Source of the DNA: Ceratothoa steindachneri
Lineage: Eukaryota; Arthropoda; Malacostraca; Isopoda; Cymothoidae
Assembly (NCBI GenBank): GCA_963969495.1
Contig: OZ018323.1
Coordinates: 76,968,583-77,032,582 of the forward strand
Length of the DNA: 64,000 nucleotides
Direction of reading: 5' to 3'
The notes under the pieces were generated by a model. It did no database searches, was not told the origin of the DNA, and saw only the letters and a program-made list of their open reading frames with translations. Below, one piece after another: positions 47,690 to 58,180 of this stretch (positions are counted from its first letter, which is position 1; each line of letters starts with the position of its first letter). The position numbers and the translations under genes were made by a program.

Positions 47690-48251
47690 GCTACTTAGCA
47701 TGACGTCTGGCTTTGTTACTGCATTGCCAGTGACATATGTTGGAAAGTCTTGGTCCTATTCCCTTGAAAATGTTCCTCTTCAACATCATTTCTAAGTTGG
47801 CTCCTCTGTTGTTCCTGGAGCGGTATCCATTTGCCCTGCACCTGGCATTAAGGTCTCCCATAAAGATGGTTTTGGAAACCTGTGCCAAGGATTTTAAATA
47901 GGTTGTGCAGGGAAAGGTAATTTTACCTTGGTGCTTGGTATCCCGTGGCTACTATAATTATTGGCATTAATTCCGTTTCAATTTTCAAGGCCAAGAATGC
48001 CTCATCCAAATTATTAACTTCTTTGAACTTTAGCTCTCTTCTTATTGTTATGGCAACCTGAAGGGTTCGCAATTATGACGGTGTAATCGAACAATTTCAT
48101 TGTTTTTTTCTTCTGGATTCACTCCGTGTTCTGATATTAATATTATGTCTGGATCGGTCTCTCTGAAGTTATTTCCTAATGTCGATGTTTTACCGATCCA
48201 TCCTTGAGTGGTGATTTGCAGAATGCTGAGCTTTCTTCTTTCTGGTTCCAT
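47690..48251 (-). pseudogene. LINE family B copy 1 endonuclease
   Basis: MEPERRKLSILQITTQGWIG then DPDIILISEHG at the start; SKTIFMGDLNARCRANGYRS (GDxN motif) at about 47880-47830. The Asn expected in the first motif is Thr and the QE motif reads SEH. Broken into at least two frames. Confidence 0.65.
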
Positions 48252-48271
48252 TGTTTACTAAGTTTGGTCGT

Positions 48272-49800
48272 TTAGAGTTCTTTGGACTTCTGGCGGGTCA
48301 ATCTTTTGTTGGGTTCTGCTTCGTTGCCTTTAAACCTGCCATTCTTCATAATTTGAAATGTAGAATGGCAGAGAGTAACGCGGTAGATTCGAATTTTATC
48401 CTCCATTAAGAGTTTTTTCACTTCTTCCTCGTCTTCTTCTCCTGTCTTTCCTTTGAATGCCCATTTGTATTTTCCTTCTTTAATAGCCTTAATGATGTCT
48501 TCCTGTTTCTTGCCTCTCGGGAGGGAAGAACATTCATTGATGTAGACTTTTAGTTTTATTTCCTGTGCTTCCATGCATACTATTTTGTTTCCTTCATTGC
48601 TTTGCACTAACATTTTTGAATGTGTGTTTTCTTCAGTAGTATGTTCCTAGTTGCACGTTGGTGCCGATGTTGAAGCGACGTTGATTTTAAGTATTTCAGA
48701 TGAGGGAGTTCTCAGGGAACCACATGTTCTTCATTCCATTTTTTCCTAACATTGTATTTAGTGTCGTAGCGAAGGTGCCCGGTTTCCCAATATTCATTAC
48801 ATGGGCATAGAGTATGCATGTGAGCACTTCTGTTGATGCCCCTTGTGGTACAGTTAGATGGGTTTATGGTTCCTGCATTTGTTTCACAGTTGCTTTAGCA
48901 ACTCCTGCGAATGTTGCGTTTCTTCTTCGTTTCTCGCTTCTCTTTCCTTTCGTTCCATTATCTCCTTTCTTTTCAGACATACCATTGCCCTAGTCCTATG
49001 TGGCCCATGGCAGTTAACGCATTTCTTAGTACTTTCCTTGCACTGTTTCCATTCGTGGTTCTTCTACCCGCACTCAGAACATATTGTATCTTTGTCGGTG
49101 CAGTCTCGCTCAAATGGTCCTCCATCTTGCAGCAGCGGAAGCATATTTGAATATTAATATGTTTCTCTCGCTCCATGTTCCCCGGTGGAATTCTCATGTT
49201 AAACATGAGCAGTCATCGTTGGTAGATCTTTGTTGCCATCTCAGTTGTGTGGTTGCCAAATTGAATTATTTAATTTATTTTTATTCCTTCATGATTTTTT
49301 TCTATTTCTCCTTTCATTTCTTCTTTGTCATGGGAACCCACCCAGACGTCAACTTTGCTGCCGATGATACTTCTGTTTGCAGTTATTTGGGGCAGGATTT
49401 TGCGCGTTAGTCCTATTCCTTTTAGAATCTCAACTCTTTCCTGAGACACTAACTTCTCTACATCTTTTTCCCTGCTTGCAATTACCACGTAGCCATTTGG
49501 GGTGTCGATAGTTTTGACGAGGGCTACCTTTAGCTGTCCAAATAATGTATCGCAGAATTTTCCTTTGTCAGACTTGGTCTCCTGATCAATAGTCCGTAGA
49601 GGTACTCGTGGGCATTCCAGGCTGCCTCCTTTTCCTATGGAGGATGGTCCTCCATCCTTTTTCTAGTCGAGCGCCTAGGTGCTCTTTTCTTCGATCCTTC
49701 CTCCGAAACCTATGTTTGTTTTCTTCCTTCCTCTCTAAATCTGTAAAAAAGGACTGAAAATGTTCCCTATCGCCTAACAACCTATGGTTCCCTATTTACC
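48272..49800 (-). pseudogene. LINE family B copy 1 ORF1 (gag)
   Basis: GYVVIASREKDVEKLVSQER and GLTRKILPQITANRSIIGSK (49500-49380), then NIQICFRCCKMEDHLSETAP (49145-49085), a zinc-knuckle start matching QLFCFRCYKMEQHAASKDC at 61760 on the plus strand. Its later part is acidic (EDEEEVKKLLMEDKIRIYRV, 48440-48380). Several frames; not functional. Confidence 0.65.
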
Positions 49801-50270
49801 TACTTATTTTAACGCTTCACGACCACCCTACCTAAATATGCCTAAGGTAAGAGGCACCTCCACAGAATTTCTGGCTCGTGGTCTTAAGGACCCCCCTTCT
49901 TCAAGCCCCCTATTGGGGCTTCCTTCTGAAGTTCACTATACCATACTTTAAGTGGCTCTGGGCTCAGCGGTGATCGTGTTAGGTCGCTTTTAGTCGGTGA
50001 AATAAGTGGAAATTAAAGCGTGGAATAAGAACGAAATTAAGGATGAATTGCCCCTTTATGGTAAGCACCCCGCCGACTAGAAAGAGGAATCTCCAATCAG
50101 TCAATAGGGCGCATATATTTCTTCTTATAGTGAAGTTAACGTTGATGAAAATAACTTTTCCTTAAGCGCGATCACAGCTCCCCTTCCGAAAAAATAATCC
50201 ACATTCAGTCCATCCTGCCTTCAGAGATTGGGGTTGGCATAATATAAATAAGGAATGCGATGAGAAAGAT
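49801..50270. other. No gene; probable 5' flank of family B copy
   Basis: Lies just upstream (minus strand) of the family B gag and ends at the outer family A target duplication. No protein or repeat recognised. Confidence 0.4.
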
Positions 50271-50283
50271 AGGAAATATTGTG
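50271..50283. repeat. Target duplication of outer family A copy (left)
   Basis: AGGAAATATTGTG, identical to 58181-58193. It is followed by the T-run that is the A-tail of the minus-strand copy. Confidence 0.9.
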
Positions 50284-51498
50284 GGTTTTTTTCCATCTGG
50301 CAACTACCCACTTGGGCATAAGTCGCCGAAAAACACGACAGCCTAGAACTAGGCTACTTTAAAAAAATATATATGAAAACATAACGATATAAATTGGAAA
50401 ACTTAACAATCAGGAAGCAGGCTCCGGCAGCGGGGGAAGGGCCCCCTCATCCTGATGCAGGAGAGTGCAACCTACAAAACAACAATATCAAACGAAAAAC
50501 AAAAAGAACCTTAAATAAAGGGAAGAAGCCTGGCCTCCCCCCAAAAGTCAACAAGTCAATGTGCACGAACTCGTCCCGAGCACAAGGGACAGGCGGTAGA
50601 GACCCCGCCCATCCCGGTACCGGGACAAGTATCGTGCACGAAGATCACCCAGACTGAGACATTCGACAAGAATGTGCCGAACAGTCTGGGGGACGACGCA
50701 GTCGTTGCAATAGGGCGCAAGCGAGCACTCCATCAAATAGCGATGCGTCACACGAGTGTGCCCGATTCGGAGACGACAGAAAGCAACCTGAAGTCGCCGC
50801 GGCATTGTGGGATAGGTCCATGGGAACAGTCGCGGCACAATGGAACGCAACTTTAAGTTCCCTTCGACCATCTCCCATCTTCTTTGCCAAGCAGTCCGAA
50901 GAGCTGCCCGTATTCCTGCCATGTAGTCGGTGTGAGGAAGAGCGAAACGCTGGTCCGGTCGCAGAGTCCTCGCGGACTCTTTGGCGCCCTCATTTCCCGC
51001 AATTCCTACATGTCCAGGAACCCAGCAGAAGATAATCTCGACATCTGCCCGGCTCGCCAAAACCGTGGCATCACGGATATCGCGAACCAGGGGATGCGGG
51101 GATTCCAATGCTCCGAGAGCACTCAGGGCGCTTTGTGAGTCGCTATAGATCACAATCCGGTCTCCGAACCGGGCACGTCGCGTAATCTCCCGTACCGAGT
51201 GGTGTATTGCCACCAGCTCGGCCGTGAAGACAGACGCAGCGCCCGGTAGAGCCCCGCTGACTTCAAACAGAGGGGATACGGCGTGGAAACCGACCCCCTC
51301 TTGGGACTTGGAGCCATCCGTATACACTGGCACGGTTCCAGCGTGAAACGATGTGTGCTCCAAAAAGGTCGAACGCAATACTCCCGGCGCAGTATAAGCT
51401 TTGGGAGCAGAGGCGTGGCGACAAATAGCCAAATGTGGTACCCTCCAGGGTGGCGTCCTGGGCAGAACCAGGGGCGCCACCGGCCCGAGAGCCGGGTT
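50284..51498 (-). pseudogene. LINE family A, outer copy: RNase H and C-terminal part
   Basis: Minus-strand, 5'-truncated copy whose 5' remainder lies at 58090-58180 beyond the inner element. One long frame (51480-50548) reads APLVLPRTPPWRVPHLAICR, then RNase H (VYTDGSKSQEGVGFHAV, VFTAELVAIHHSV, VIYSDSQSALSALGA, IFCWVPGHVGIAGN), then RLQVAFCRLRIGHTRVTHRY and CNDCVVPQTVRHILVEC. Four residues (ERAD-type) are missing after GN: a 12-nt deletion relative to the inner copy that removes the last catalytic Asp. The 3'UTR hairpins and tail are present at 50284-50360. Confidence 0.9.
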
Positions 51499-51511
51499 TA
51501 GGGTATGACTG
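51499..51511. repeat. Target duplication of inner family A element (left)
   Basis: TAGGGTATGACTG, identical to 58077-58089. The same bases belong to the interrupted outer copy. Confidence 0.9.
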
Positions 51512-51705
51512 TCTGGGGTGGTTGGCTTTTAACAACCTGCTTCATCCCCACCCATACCTTCCTCACATCCCTTTTCCTCTCGTCTTCAAAATCTATCCGT
51601 TTTACGCCGTGTTCAAGGTGGAGCCGCCATGCCGAAGGACTGCCAGGCCACCAGGCGGGAGGGGTGGTCCCAAATGGCGGCGCCTGGCTCTGCCGGCCCT
51701 GTAAG

Positions 51706-51738
51706 CACCTCTTGCAGTGCGGGCTACTGCAAGAGGTG
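51706..51738 (+). promoter_or_regulatory. 13-bp perfect hairpin in the 5'UTR of LINE A
   Basis: CACCTCTTGCAGT and ACTGCAAGAGGTG pair perfectly around the loop GCGGGCT, about 195 nt from the 5' end and 38 nt before the ATG at 51776. It could act in ribosome entry or RNA packaging; role inferred only from position. Confidence 0.85.
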
Positions 51739-52028
51739 GTGAGGGATTGCGTCCCGTAAAACAAAGAGGGTCACCATGCCCAATGATGAAAAAAAAAAAC
51801 ATCTCCCCTTAATTCCCCCTATAACAACAACGGAGCCGCCCTCGTGCAGCTCCACAGAAAAGATGGAGGTCCCCCCCCCCTGTGCTTGCGCAGGGGACCC
51901 TCCATACCTCTTTAACCGGAGAGGAGGCTTACTCCTCTCCTACGCCTACGGGTGTAGGGGACTCCCCCTCACCCCCTTCTCTGGAGGTGCTTTCGGGCAC
52001 CTCCCTATCTCCAGCGGCAGTCCCTCCT

Positions 52029-54140
52029 ATGCTTTCTAAGGGGACTGCCAAGAAAGCCAGCAGGCCACCCTTAGCCAGCCGCTCCACATCAAAGCGGCTC
52101 GGTAGGGCAAACCCCCTTAGGGGGGAGAGGGAAGCCAGGCCCCTTCGGTCGCTTCCCTCAAAAGACCTGCTGGCAAAAATATTAAACCTTGCCGGGGTCA
52201 AGGCCTGTGCCTCCCCACTAAAGACTTATGACGCTGCCAAGGGGACCTGCGATGTCCTGGGAGGGGATGGCCAATTGGAGACCCCTCCTGTGATAGACAT
52301 GGTCCTTGAGGAAAACCAGCCTCAGAAGGTAGGGCCTTCCATGGGGGGGAATCCGGGCTTGGCGCCAAGCACCGAACCCGAATCCGCCCCTATGCAAGGT
52401 CCTCATCAAACGGCTGTGGATTCTCAGGCAGGACAAGGAGGGGAGGGATCTCCTCCGGATGAATCCCCTGCGCCCACCGGGACCTTCTCCATTTCAGAGA
52501 AGGACCTGGCTGAGGCCGGTCCATCTGGCCTGGGGGCTTCTACCGGCGGGGGTGAAAAGCGGGTTCATTCCCCGCCCTCCTCTCCTAAAAAGAAGAAAAA
52601 GACAAGAAAGACGAAAAAGACTCGGGGCTCCTCTCCATCCGCGGGGGCTGCGGGGACGGATGGGTCTGCTGCCACTTTGGTAGGCGACCAAGCCAAGATC
52701 GGCACATCCGGCCCCTCTACCCCCTCGTGTGCGGAGCCCCTGACTAAGACCAAGAGTGCACAGGGCGGAGCCTCGATGACATCGGGGCCCCTCATTCAGA
52801 GGTTACCTGGCGTTTTCGAGCCCGCTGGCTTCAAACGCTTCCTCGTTATTCGCTCCACTGATGGCACCATGTTGTCCAAGGGCAACATGATCCATCAGAG
52901 GAGAGGATTAGCTAGTGCAATTGGTAGAGAGCCGAAGGTAACCCGTTTCTCGGACGGGAGCCTTCTGGCGAATGCGGCGAATCCCGCCGAGGCGGCCAAG
53001 ATAAGTGCTCTTCGGACACTTCATGGCACCCCGGTGAGTGTGACGCCTCACTCTACCATGAACTTTGTAAAAGGAGTAGTTTATGCGAGGGAACTCGTTG
53101 ACTACTCCATAGAAGACATCACCCTAGAGCTGGCCGACCATGGGGCGGTCAAGGTCGAACGTGTGATGAGAAAACAGGGAGGCGCCTCGAGACCCACCCC
53201 TACACTCTTCGTCACGTTCGACTGTGACAAGCTCCCTGAGTCGGTGCGTGCCGGTTGGTACCGCTACCGCGTGAAGGCATTCGTGCCACTGCCGCGGCGG
53301 TGCTATTACTGTCACCGCTTCGGCCACACGAATCAATCATGTAGACGTGCAAAATCGGGGTCACCCGAAGTCTGTGTAAATTGCTCCAAGGTCGCACACG
53401 ATAAGTCCAAATCGTGTGTGGCCAAGTGTGTCAATTGCGGAGAGCCGCACCCTGCTTCTTCGAAGCAATGTGGTGCATATCTCCTTGAGAAAGAAATCCT
53501 GGCCATTCAGGCCCAGGATCGACTCTCATTCCGCGAGGCAAAGGACTTGGTCCTGGCGCGCCCGGCTCTGCCTGGGACGTCATATGCCTCAATAGTTAGA
53601 AAAGCACCCTCTGCTCCTGGCCCATCCAGGCCAACGAGCACGGTTGTTTCTGCGCCCATTCGGAGCCCTTCTGCGGGCTCTACTACACCCGGGCGCTCCC
53701 CTGGTAGAGCTGGCGGCAAAAAGGGTTCACACCCAGCCCCGGCTAATACCACGGCTCCCCCCTCTTCCCCCAGCGTGACCCTTTCCCGTAAGGCGAAACG
53801 GCCACGCGCCTCCACAGAGTCGTTAGACTCACAGGAGGCAACACCCCTGAAGATGGTCGCTAGGCCATCTTCCGGGGTTCCTAAAGCTGTTCCCCGAAAG
53901 GAGGACAGCAACAAAGGAGCTTCGGCCCCTTCGCCCACGCCCCGAGGTGGAGCGAGTGGCTCGGAGACGGTGGTTCCTCGAAAAGAGGGCCCCCCGCCTC
54001 CCAAGCCGCAACGCCCGCCTAAGGTTTCGAGGCGGAGGGAGGAAAAGACTCGCATGGCGAGCCCAACCTCCCCCAATAAGTCCTCGAAGGCGACAGCGCC
54101 CGGGGTTCTGATCCCGGGAAGCGTACGGCCATTCCCGTGA
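52029..54140 (+). CDS. LINE A ORF1, gag-like RNA-binding protein
   Basis: Open without a stop from 51882. The first in-frame ATG is 52029 (703 residues). The ATG at 51776 would join this frame if the ten-C run at 51871-51880 had one more C, so it is the likelier ancestral start. The N-half is low-complexity Pro/Ser/Ala/Gly with a Lys-rich run (SPKKKKKTRKTKKTR, about residues 186-200; nuclear-signal-like). A folded RRM-like region follows (RFLVIRSTDG; TPVSVTPHSTMNFVKGVVYA; TPTLFVTFDCDKLPESVRAG). Three zinc knuckles at about 425-481 are CYYCHRFGHTNQSC, CVNCSKVAHDKSKSC and CVNCGEPHPASSKQC. Then comes EKEILAIQAQDRLSFREAKD and a Pro-rich tail. It ends at TGA overlapping the ORF2 frame by one base. 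Confidence 0.88.
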   Translation: MLSKGTAKKASRPPLASRSTSKRLGRANPLRGEREARPLRSLPSKDLLAKILNLAGVKACASPLKTYDAAKGTCDVLGGDGQLETPPVIDMVLEENQPQKVGPSMGGNPGLAPSTEPESAPMQGPHQTAVDSQAGQGGEGSPPDESPAPTGTFSISEKDLAEAGPSGLGASTGGGEKRVHSPPSSPKKKKKTRKTKKTRGSSPSAGAAGTDGSAATLVGDQAKIGTSGPSTPSCAEPLTKTKSAQGGASMTSGPLIQRLPGVFEPAGFKRFLVIRSTDGTMLSKGNMIHQRRGLASAIGREPKVTRFSDGSLLANAANPAEAAKISALRTLHGTPVSVTPHSTMNFVKGVVYARELVDYSIEDITLELADHGAVKVERVMRKQGGASRPTPTLFVTFDCDKLPESVRAGWYRYRVKAFVPLPRRCYYCHRFGHTNQSCRRAKSGSPEVCVNCSKVAHDKSKSCVAKCVNCGEPHPASSKQCGAYLLEKEILAIQAQDRLSFREAKDLVLARPALPGTSYASIVRKAPSAPGPSRPTSTVVSAPIRSPSAGSTTPGRSPGRAGGKKGSHPAPANTTAPPSSPSVTLSRKAKRPRASTESLDSQEATPLKMVARPSSGVPKAVPRKEDSNKGASAPSPTPRGGASGSETVVPRKEGPPPPKPQRPPKVSRRREEKTRMASPTSPNKSSKATAPGVLIPGSVRPFP

Positions 54141-57100
54141 GGGTCTTCAATTCGAGGAGGGCCCCCGCGTCTCCTCCGAGCTAGGCCTGGAGGGCATATT
54201 CCTTCAATGGAATTGCCGTGGACTCCGGGCCAACTGGGAGGAGCTGCGGAGGCTCGTCTCGTCCCGTTCCCCGTTAGCTATTTTTTTTGCAGGAGACCAT
54301 GCTAGGCGCGTGCCCGCTGCCTGCCCTCCCGGGGTATAAGGGTCTTGCGACCCCACCACCGCGGGATGGCCGGGCTGGGGGATGCGCGGTTTACACCCGG
54401 CATGATGTCTCCGTTCTTCCTTTCTCTTTAGATACCTCCTTTCAGGCAGTGGCTGTGCAGCTGCACCTGGATAGGAGGTATACTATCATTTCTGCGTACA
54501 TTCCACCGTCAGCTGACTTCGACGCGGGGGACTTCCGCCGCGTCGTGGCACGGTTGCCGAGGCCCTATCTCTTGCTTGGAGATCTGAACGGCAGGCATCC
54601 TCTCTGGGGAGATTACTCCATAAATCCCAGGGGACAAGTCCTTGCCGATCTGATCGAAGAGCTTGAGATGGGTGTCCTAAACGTGGATGAGTTTACGCAT
54701 CACTGTCCGAGAACCGCTTCATTTTCTTGCCTTGACCTATCTTTGTGCTCTTCAGATGCACAGCCTGATTTTGATTGGGGGGTGGTCGATGACCTCCATG
54801 GTAGTGATCACTTTCCCATTCAAATATCATTTTCAGGGCAACTGCCGCCTGAGAGACCACCTCGGTGGTGCTTGGCGCGGGCGCGGTGGCCTGCATTTCA
54901 GGAAATGACTGAATTCTCTATCTCAGTCGAGGAGTTTAGGTCGGTAGATGAGGCCGTTGAGTTCTTCTCCGGCAACCTCATCGCCGTAGGCCTGACTACT
55001 ATTCCTAGGACGTCTGGCCGTTTTGCACGCCGACCACTCCCATGGTGGTCTGCCGAGTGTGAGACGGCCCTCAAACAGAAGCGTTATGCCTACATGCGCC
55101 GCCCGAACGATTTCACTGTCGCTGAATTTCGTCGGGCTAGGGCTAGGTTCCGGTATATTTCGAAGCACGCCCGCCGCTCTTCTTGGCGGGCATACGTGTC
55201 TTCACTTAATGGGAAGACCCCTTTAGCTGAGGTGTGGAAGCGAGTCAAAAGGATTCGGGGCGGGTTCTCGCAGGACCCCCCCTCCCGTTCTCCAGGAGAA
55301 TGGGACCGCAATCTCGGATCCCGCGTCCGTGGCGGAATCCTTCGCGACCGCTTTTTCCGCATTCTCTAGCCGTGATGCTGCTCCGCCAGCATTCAATGCA
55401 CGTCGTGATGTCGCGGAAGGCCGCCGGCTGGACTTTACCTCCAGAGGCGGAGAACCCTTCAACGACAAGTTTACTGTGAGTGAGTTGCGTTCCGTTCTCG
55501 CTTCGTGCGCGGACACCGCCTATGGTCCGGACGATGTCCCGTACGCCATGCTACGACACCTGGGTGAGCGAGGCATGGCCTTTCTGTTAGATTTGTTCAA
55601 CAGGATCTGGTGGAAGGTCTTCTCCCAGACTCCTGGCTAATCGCTACTGTGCTCGCCTTTCGCAAACCGGGGAGAGATCACTCTACTCCGACCGGTTTCC
55701 GCCCAATCTCTCTAACCTCTTGCGTGTGCAAGTTGATGGAGAAATTGGTAAATGTTAGATTATCCTTTTTCCTGGACAGCGGAGGCCATCTGTCTTCCGC
55801 ACAGTGCGGCTTCCGCAAGTTGCACTCCACGTCGGATGCTCTGCTCCGACTGGAAAATGCCGTCTGCGAGGCTTTCCTTCGTAGACAGCACTACGCCACG
55901 GTCTTTTTCGATCTGGAGAAGGCCTATGATACCCCATGGCGATACGGTATCATGGAGACTCTCCACACGATGGGGGCGAGGGGACGCCTCCCAATGTTTA
56001 TATCTGAATTTTTGCGAGATCGTCGATTCCGCGTACGGGTCGGGGGAGCCCTCTCCGGCCCAAAGGAGCAGGAAGAGGGTGTCCTCAGTGTCACACTCTT
56101 TGCCCTGAGCATCAACGGCATCACCTCGGTGCTGCCGGAAGATGTTCTCGCTACGCTCTACGTGGACGACCTTTCGATCTCTTTTGGCGCGGCCCAGATG
56201 CCAACTCTGGAGCGTCGACTCCAACAGACATTGAACCGCGTCTCTCACTATGCCGAAGCGCACAGGTTTCGGTTTTCTTTGGCCAAGACTAAGGTGGTGC
56301 ACTTCTGCCGCCATCCACGGCTTCACCCCGACCCAGATTTGTTTCTTAATGGGGTGCGCCTGGATGTGGTTGAATCGCACCGTTTCCTTGGTCTTGTATT
56401 CGACCGACGCCTCACCTGGGAGGCTCATATTCGCAGCCTTAGGGTCTCTTGTACCCGCGCCATGGACATTCTCCGTTCCGTGACGTTCAGCGCTTGGGGC
56501 GCTGATAGGGCTACCGCCTTACTTTTTTATCGATCCTTTGTTCGCTCGAAGCTCGACTACAGATGCGAGTTTTATGCATCCGCAGCCGAGCGTTTATTGC
56601 GGAAGGTGGATTCGATCCACCACACCGGCCTTCGCCTTGCGACCGGTGCCTTCCGCACTTCCCCCATTGAGAGCCTGTTGGTCGATGCTGGGGAGATGCC
56701 ACTCGCCCCGCGCCGCGTGCAGTGCATCACTCGCCTGTACGCGCGAGCCCGGCGCCTCCCTCAGTCGCCAACAGCTCTCACTGCATCCGCAGCTGATCTC
56801 GATGGTGCCTATGCCGCCGAGAGACGCCAGTCATACCCTAAGCCCTTTGGGTTTAGGGCCAGGAAACTCCTTCGAGAAGTAGATATAGCTCTCGGGCCGG
56901 TGGCGCCCCTGGTTCTGCCCAGGACGCCACCCTGGAGGGTACCACATTTGGCTATTTGTCGCCACGCCTCTGCTCCCAAAGCTTGTACTGCGCCGGGAGT
57001 ATTGCGTTCGACCTTTTTGGAGCACACATCGTGTCACGCTGGTACCGTGCCAGTGTATACGGATGGCTCCAAGTCCCAAGAGGGGGTCGGCTTCCACGCC

Positions 57101-57889
57101 GTATCCCCTCTGTTTGAAGTCAGCGGGGCTCTACCAGGCGCTGCGTCTGTCTTCACGGCCGAGCTGGTGGCAATACACCACTCGGTACGGGAGAATACGC
57201 GACGTGCCCGGTTCGGAGACCGGATTGTGATCTATAGCGACTCACAAAGCGCCCTGAGTGCTCTCGGGGCATTGGAATCTCCGCATCCCCTGGTTCGCGA
57301 TATCCGTGACGCCACGGTTTTGGCGAGCCGGGCAGATGTCGAGATTATCTTCTGCTGGGTTCCTGGACATGTAGGAATTGCGGGGAATTAGCGCGCCGAT
57401 GAGGGCGCCAAAGAGTCCGCGAGGACTCTGCGACCGGACCAGCGTTTCGCTCTTCCTCACACCGACTACACGGCAGGAATACGGGCAGCTCTTCGGACTG
57501 CTTGGCAAAGAAGATGGGAGACGGTCGAAGGGAACTTAAAGTTGCGTGCCATTGCGCCGCGACTGTTCCCATGGACCTATCCCCCAATGCCGCGGCGGCT
57601 TCAGGTTGCTTTCTGTCGTCTCCGAATCGGACACACTCGTGTGACGCATCGCTATCTGATGGAGCGCTCGCCTGCGCCCTATTGCAACGACTGCGTCGTC
57701 CCCCAGACTGTTCGGCACATTCTTGTCGAATGTCCCAGTCTGGGTGATCTTCGCGCACGACACCTGTCCCGGTACCGGGATGGGCGGGGTCGCTACCGCC
57801 TGTCCCTTGTTCTCGGGATGAGTGCGTGTACTTTGACTGGTGGACTTATTGACTTTTGGGGGGAGGCCGGCCTTCTCCCTTTTATTTAA
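54139..57889 (+). pseudogene. LINE A ORF2: endonuclease, RT, RNase H, CCHC (broken)
   Basis: Starts in the frame opening at 54139 (GLEGIFLQWNCRGLRANWEE). After an extra T in the 54281-54288 run it continues as LQETMLGACPLP. EN motifs include LLLGDLNGRHPLWGD and GSDHFPI. A C-run near 55276-55282 and an indel near 55605 shift frame before EGLLPDSWLIATVLAFRKPG. RT: motif A VFFDLEKAYDTPWRYGIM; motif B region reads EEGVLSVTLF and lacks (P/S)QGSV; motif C ATLYVDDLSISF; thumb RFSLAKTKVVHFCR. RNase H: VYTDGSKSQEG, VFTAELVAIHH, IYSDSQSALSAL, GHVGIAGN-TAG-RADEGAKES (stop at 57389). The C-terminal CNDCVVPQTVRHILVEC is intact. No functional RT could be made. Confidence 0.9.
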
Positions 57890-58076
57890 CGCGATTTAAT
57901 TGTTGTTGTTGTTTTTGTAATTGTTTTGTTATTGCTTTGTTATTGTTATTGTTATTCCTTTTTATTGTTTTCTGTTTAATTTTTTAAAGTAGCCTAAATT
58001 AGGCTGTTTGTTTACGGCAACTTATGCCTTAGTCGGCAGTCGCCAGATAGCCCCTTAATTAAAAAAAAAAAAAAAA
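57890..58076 (+). promoter_or_regulatory. LINE A 3'UTR with paired stem-loops and A-tail
   Basis: A GTT-rich stretch, then hairpin 1 (AGCCTAA/TTAGGCT, 57991-58005) and hairpin 2 (GGCAACT 58016-58022 with AGTCGCC 58038-58044), then 16 A's. The outer copy (50290-50360) keeps both with paired changes (AGCCTAG/CTAGGCT). Such 3' structures are recognised by the element's own RT in several LINEs; here that is inference. Confidence 0.7.
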
Positions 58077-58089
58077 TAGGGTATGACTG
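58077..58089. repeat. Target duplication of inner family A element (right)
   Basis: TAGGGTATGACTG directly after the A-tail; same as 51499-51511. Confidence 0.9.
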
Positions 58090-58180
58090 GCGTCTCTCGG
58101 CGGCATAGGCACCATCGAGATCAGCTGCGGATGCAGTGAGAGCTGTTGGCGACTGAGGGAGGCGCCGGGCTCGCGCGTAC
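58090..58180 (-). pseudogene. LINE family A, outer copy: 5'-truncated end
   Basis: Reverse complement matches 56737-56827 of the inner element (RT-RNase H linker: YARARRLPQSPTALTASAAD). It is the start of the outer copy, separated from its main part (50284-51498) by the inner element. Confidence 0.9.

Larger units (their letters stand above)
45474..49800 (-). mobile_element. LINE family B, minus copy 1 (gag, endonuclease, RT)
   Basis: Minus-strand fragments in order from 49800: ORF1 gag (to 48272), AP-endonuclease (48251-47690), linker, RT (46900-45900), thumb (45862-45520). No RNase H is seen. RT wording (VLRDVEKAFDKVW, SQGGCLSPTLYSIYTADLPP) fits a Jockey/I-group LINE whose clade I cannot fix. 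Two foreign blocks lie inside: a TTATC-rich block and a TA microsatellite. Confidence 0.75.
51512..58076 (+). mobile_element. LINE family A, complete inner element (I-type LINE with RNase H)
   Basis: A 6565-bp insertion bounded by 13-bp duplications and ending in 16 A's. Order: 5'UTR with hairpin, ORF1 (gag, three zinc knuckles), ORF2 (AP-endonuclease, RT, RNase H, CCHC), structured 3'UTR. This is the layout of the I superfamily. It integrated in the orientation opposite to the older family A copy it disrupts. Lesions: frameshifts near 54281-54288, 55276-55282 and 55605; a 15-nt deletion in RT motif B; and TAG in RNase H. Confidence 0.92.

Noticed and set aside
51512..51600. HDV-like self-cleaving ribozyme at the 5' end of LINE A
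   Set aside because: Short GGTTG/CAACC and GGGTGG/CCACCC pairings exist but no double-pseudoknot could be built by eye. A covariance search from 51500 to 51700 would decide.
53507..54076. A 189-residue minus-strand open frame
   Set aside because: Antisense of the GC-rich ORF1 tail with no recognisable motif.
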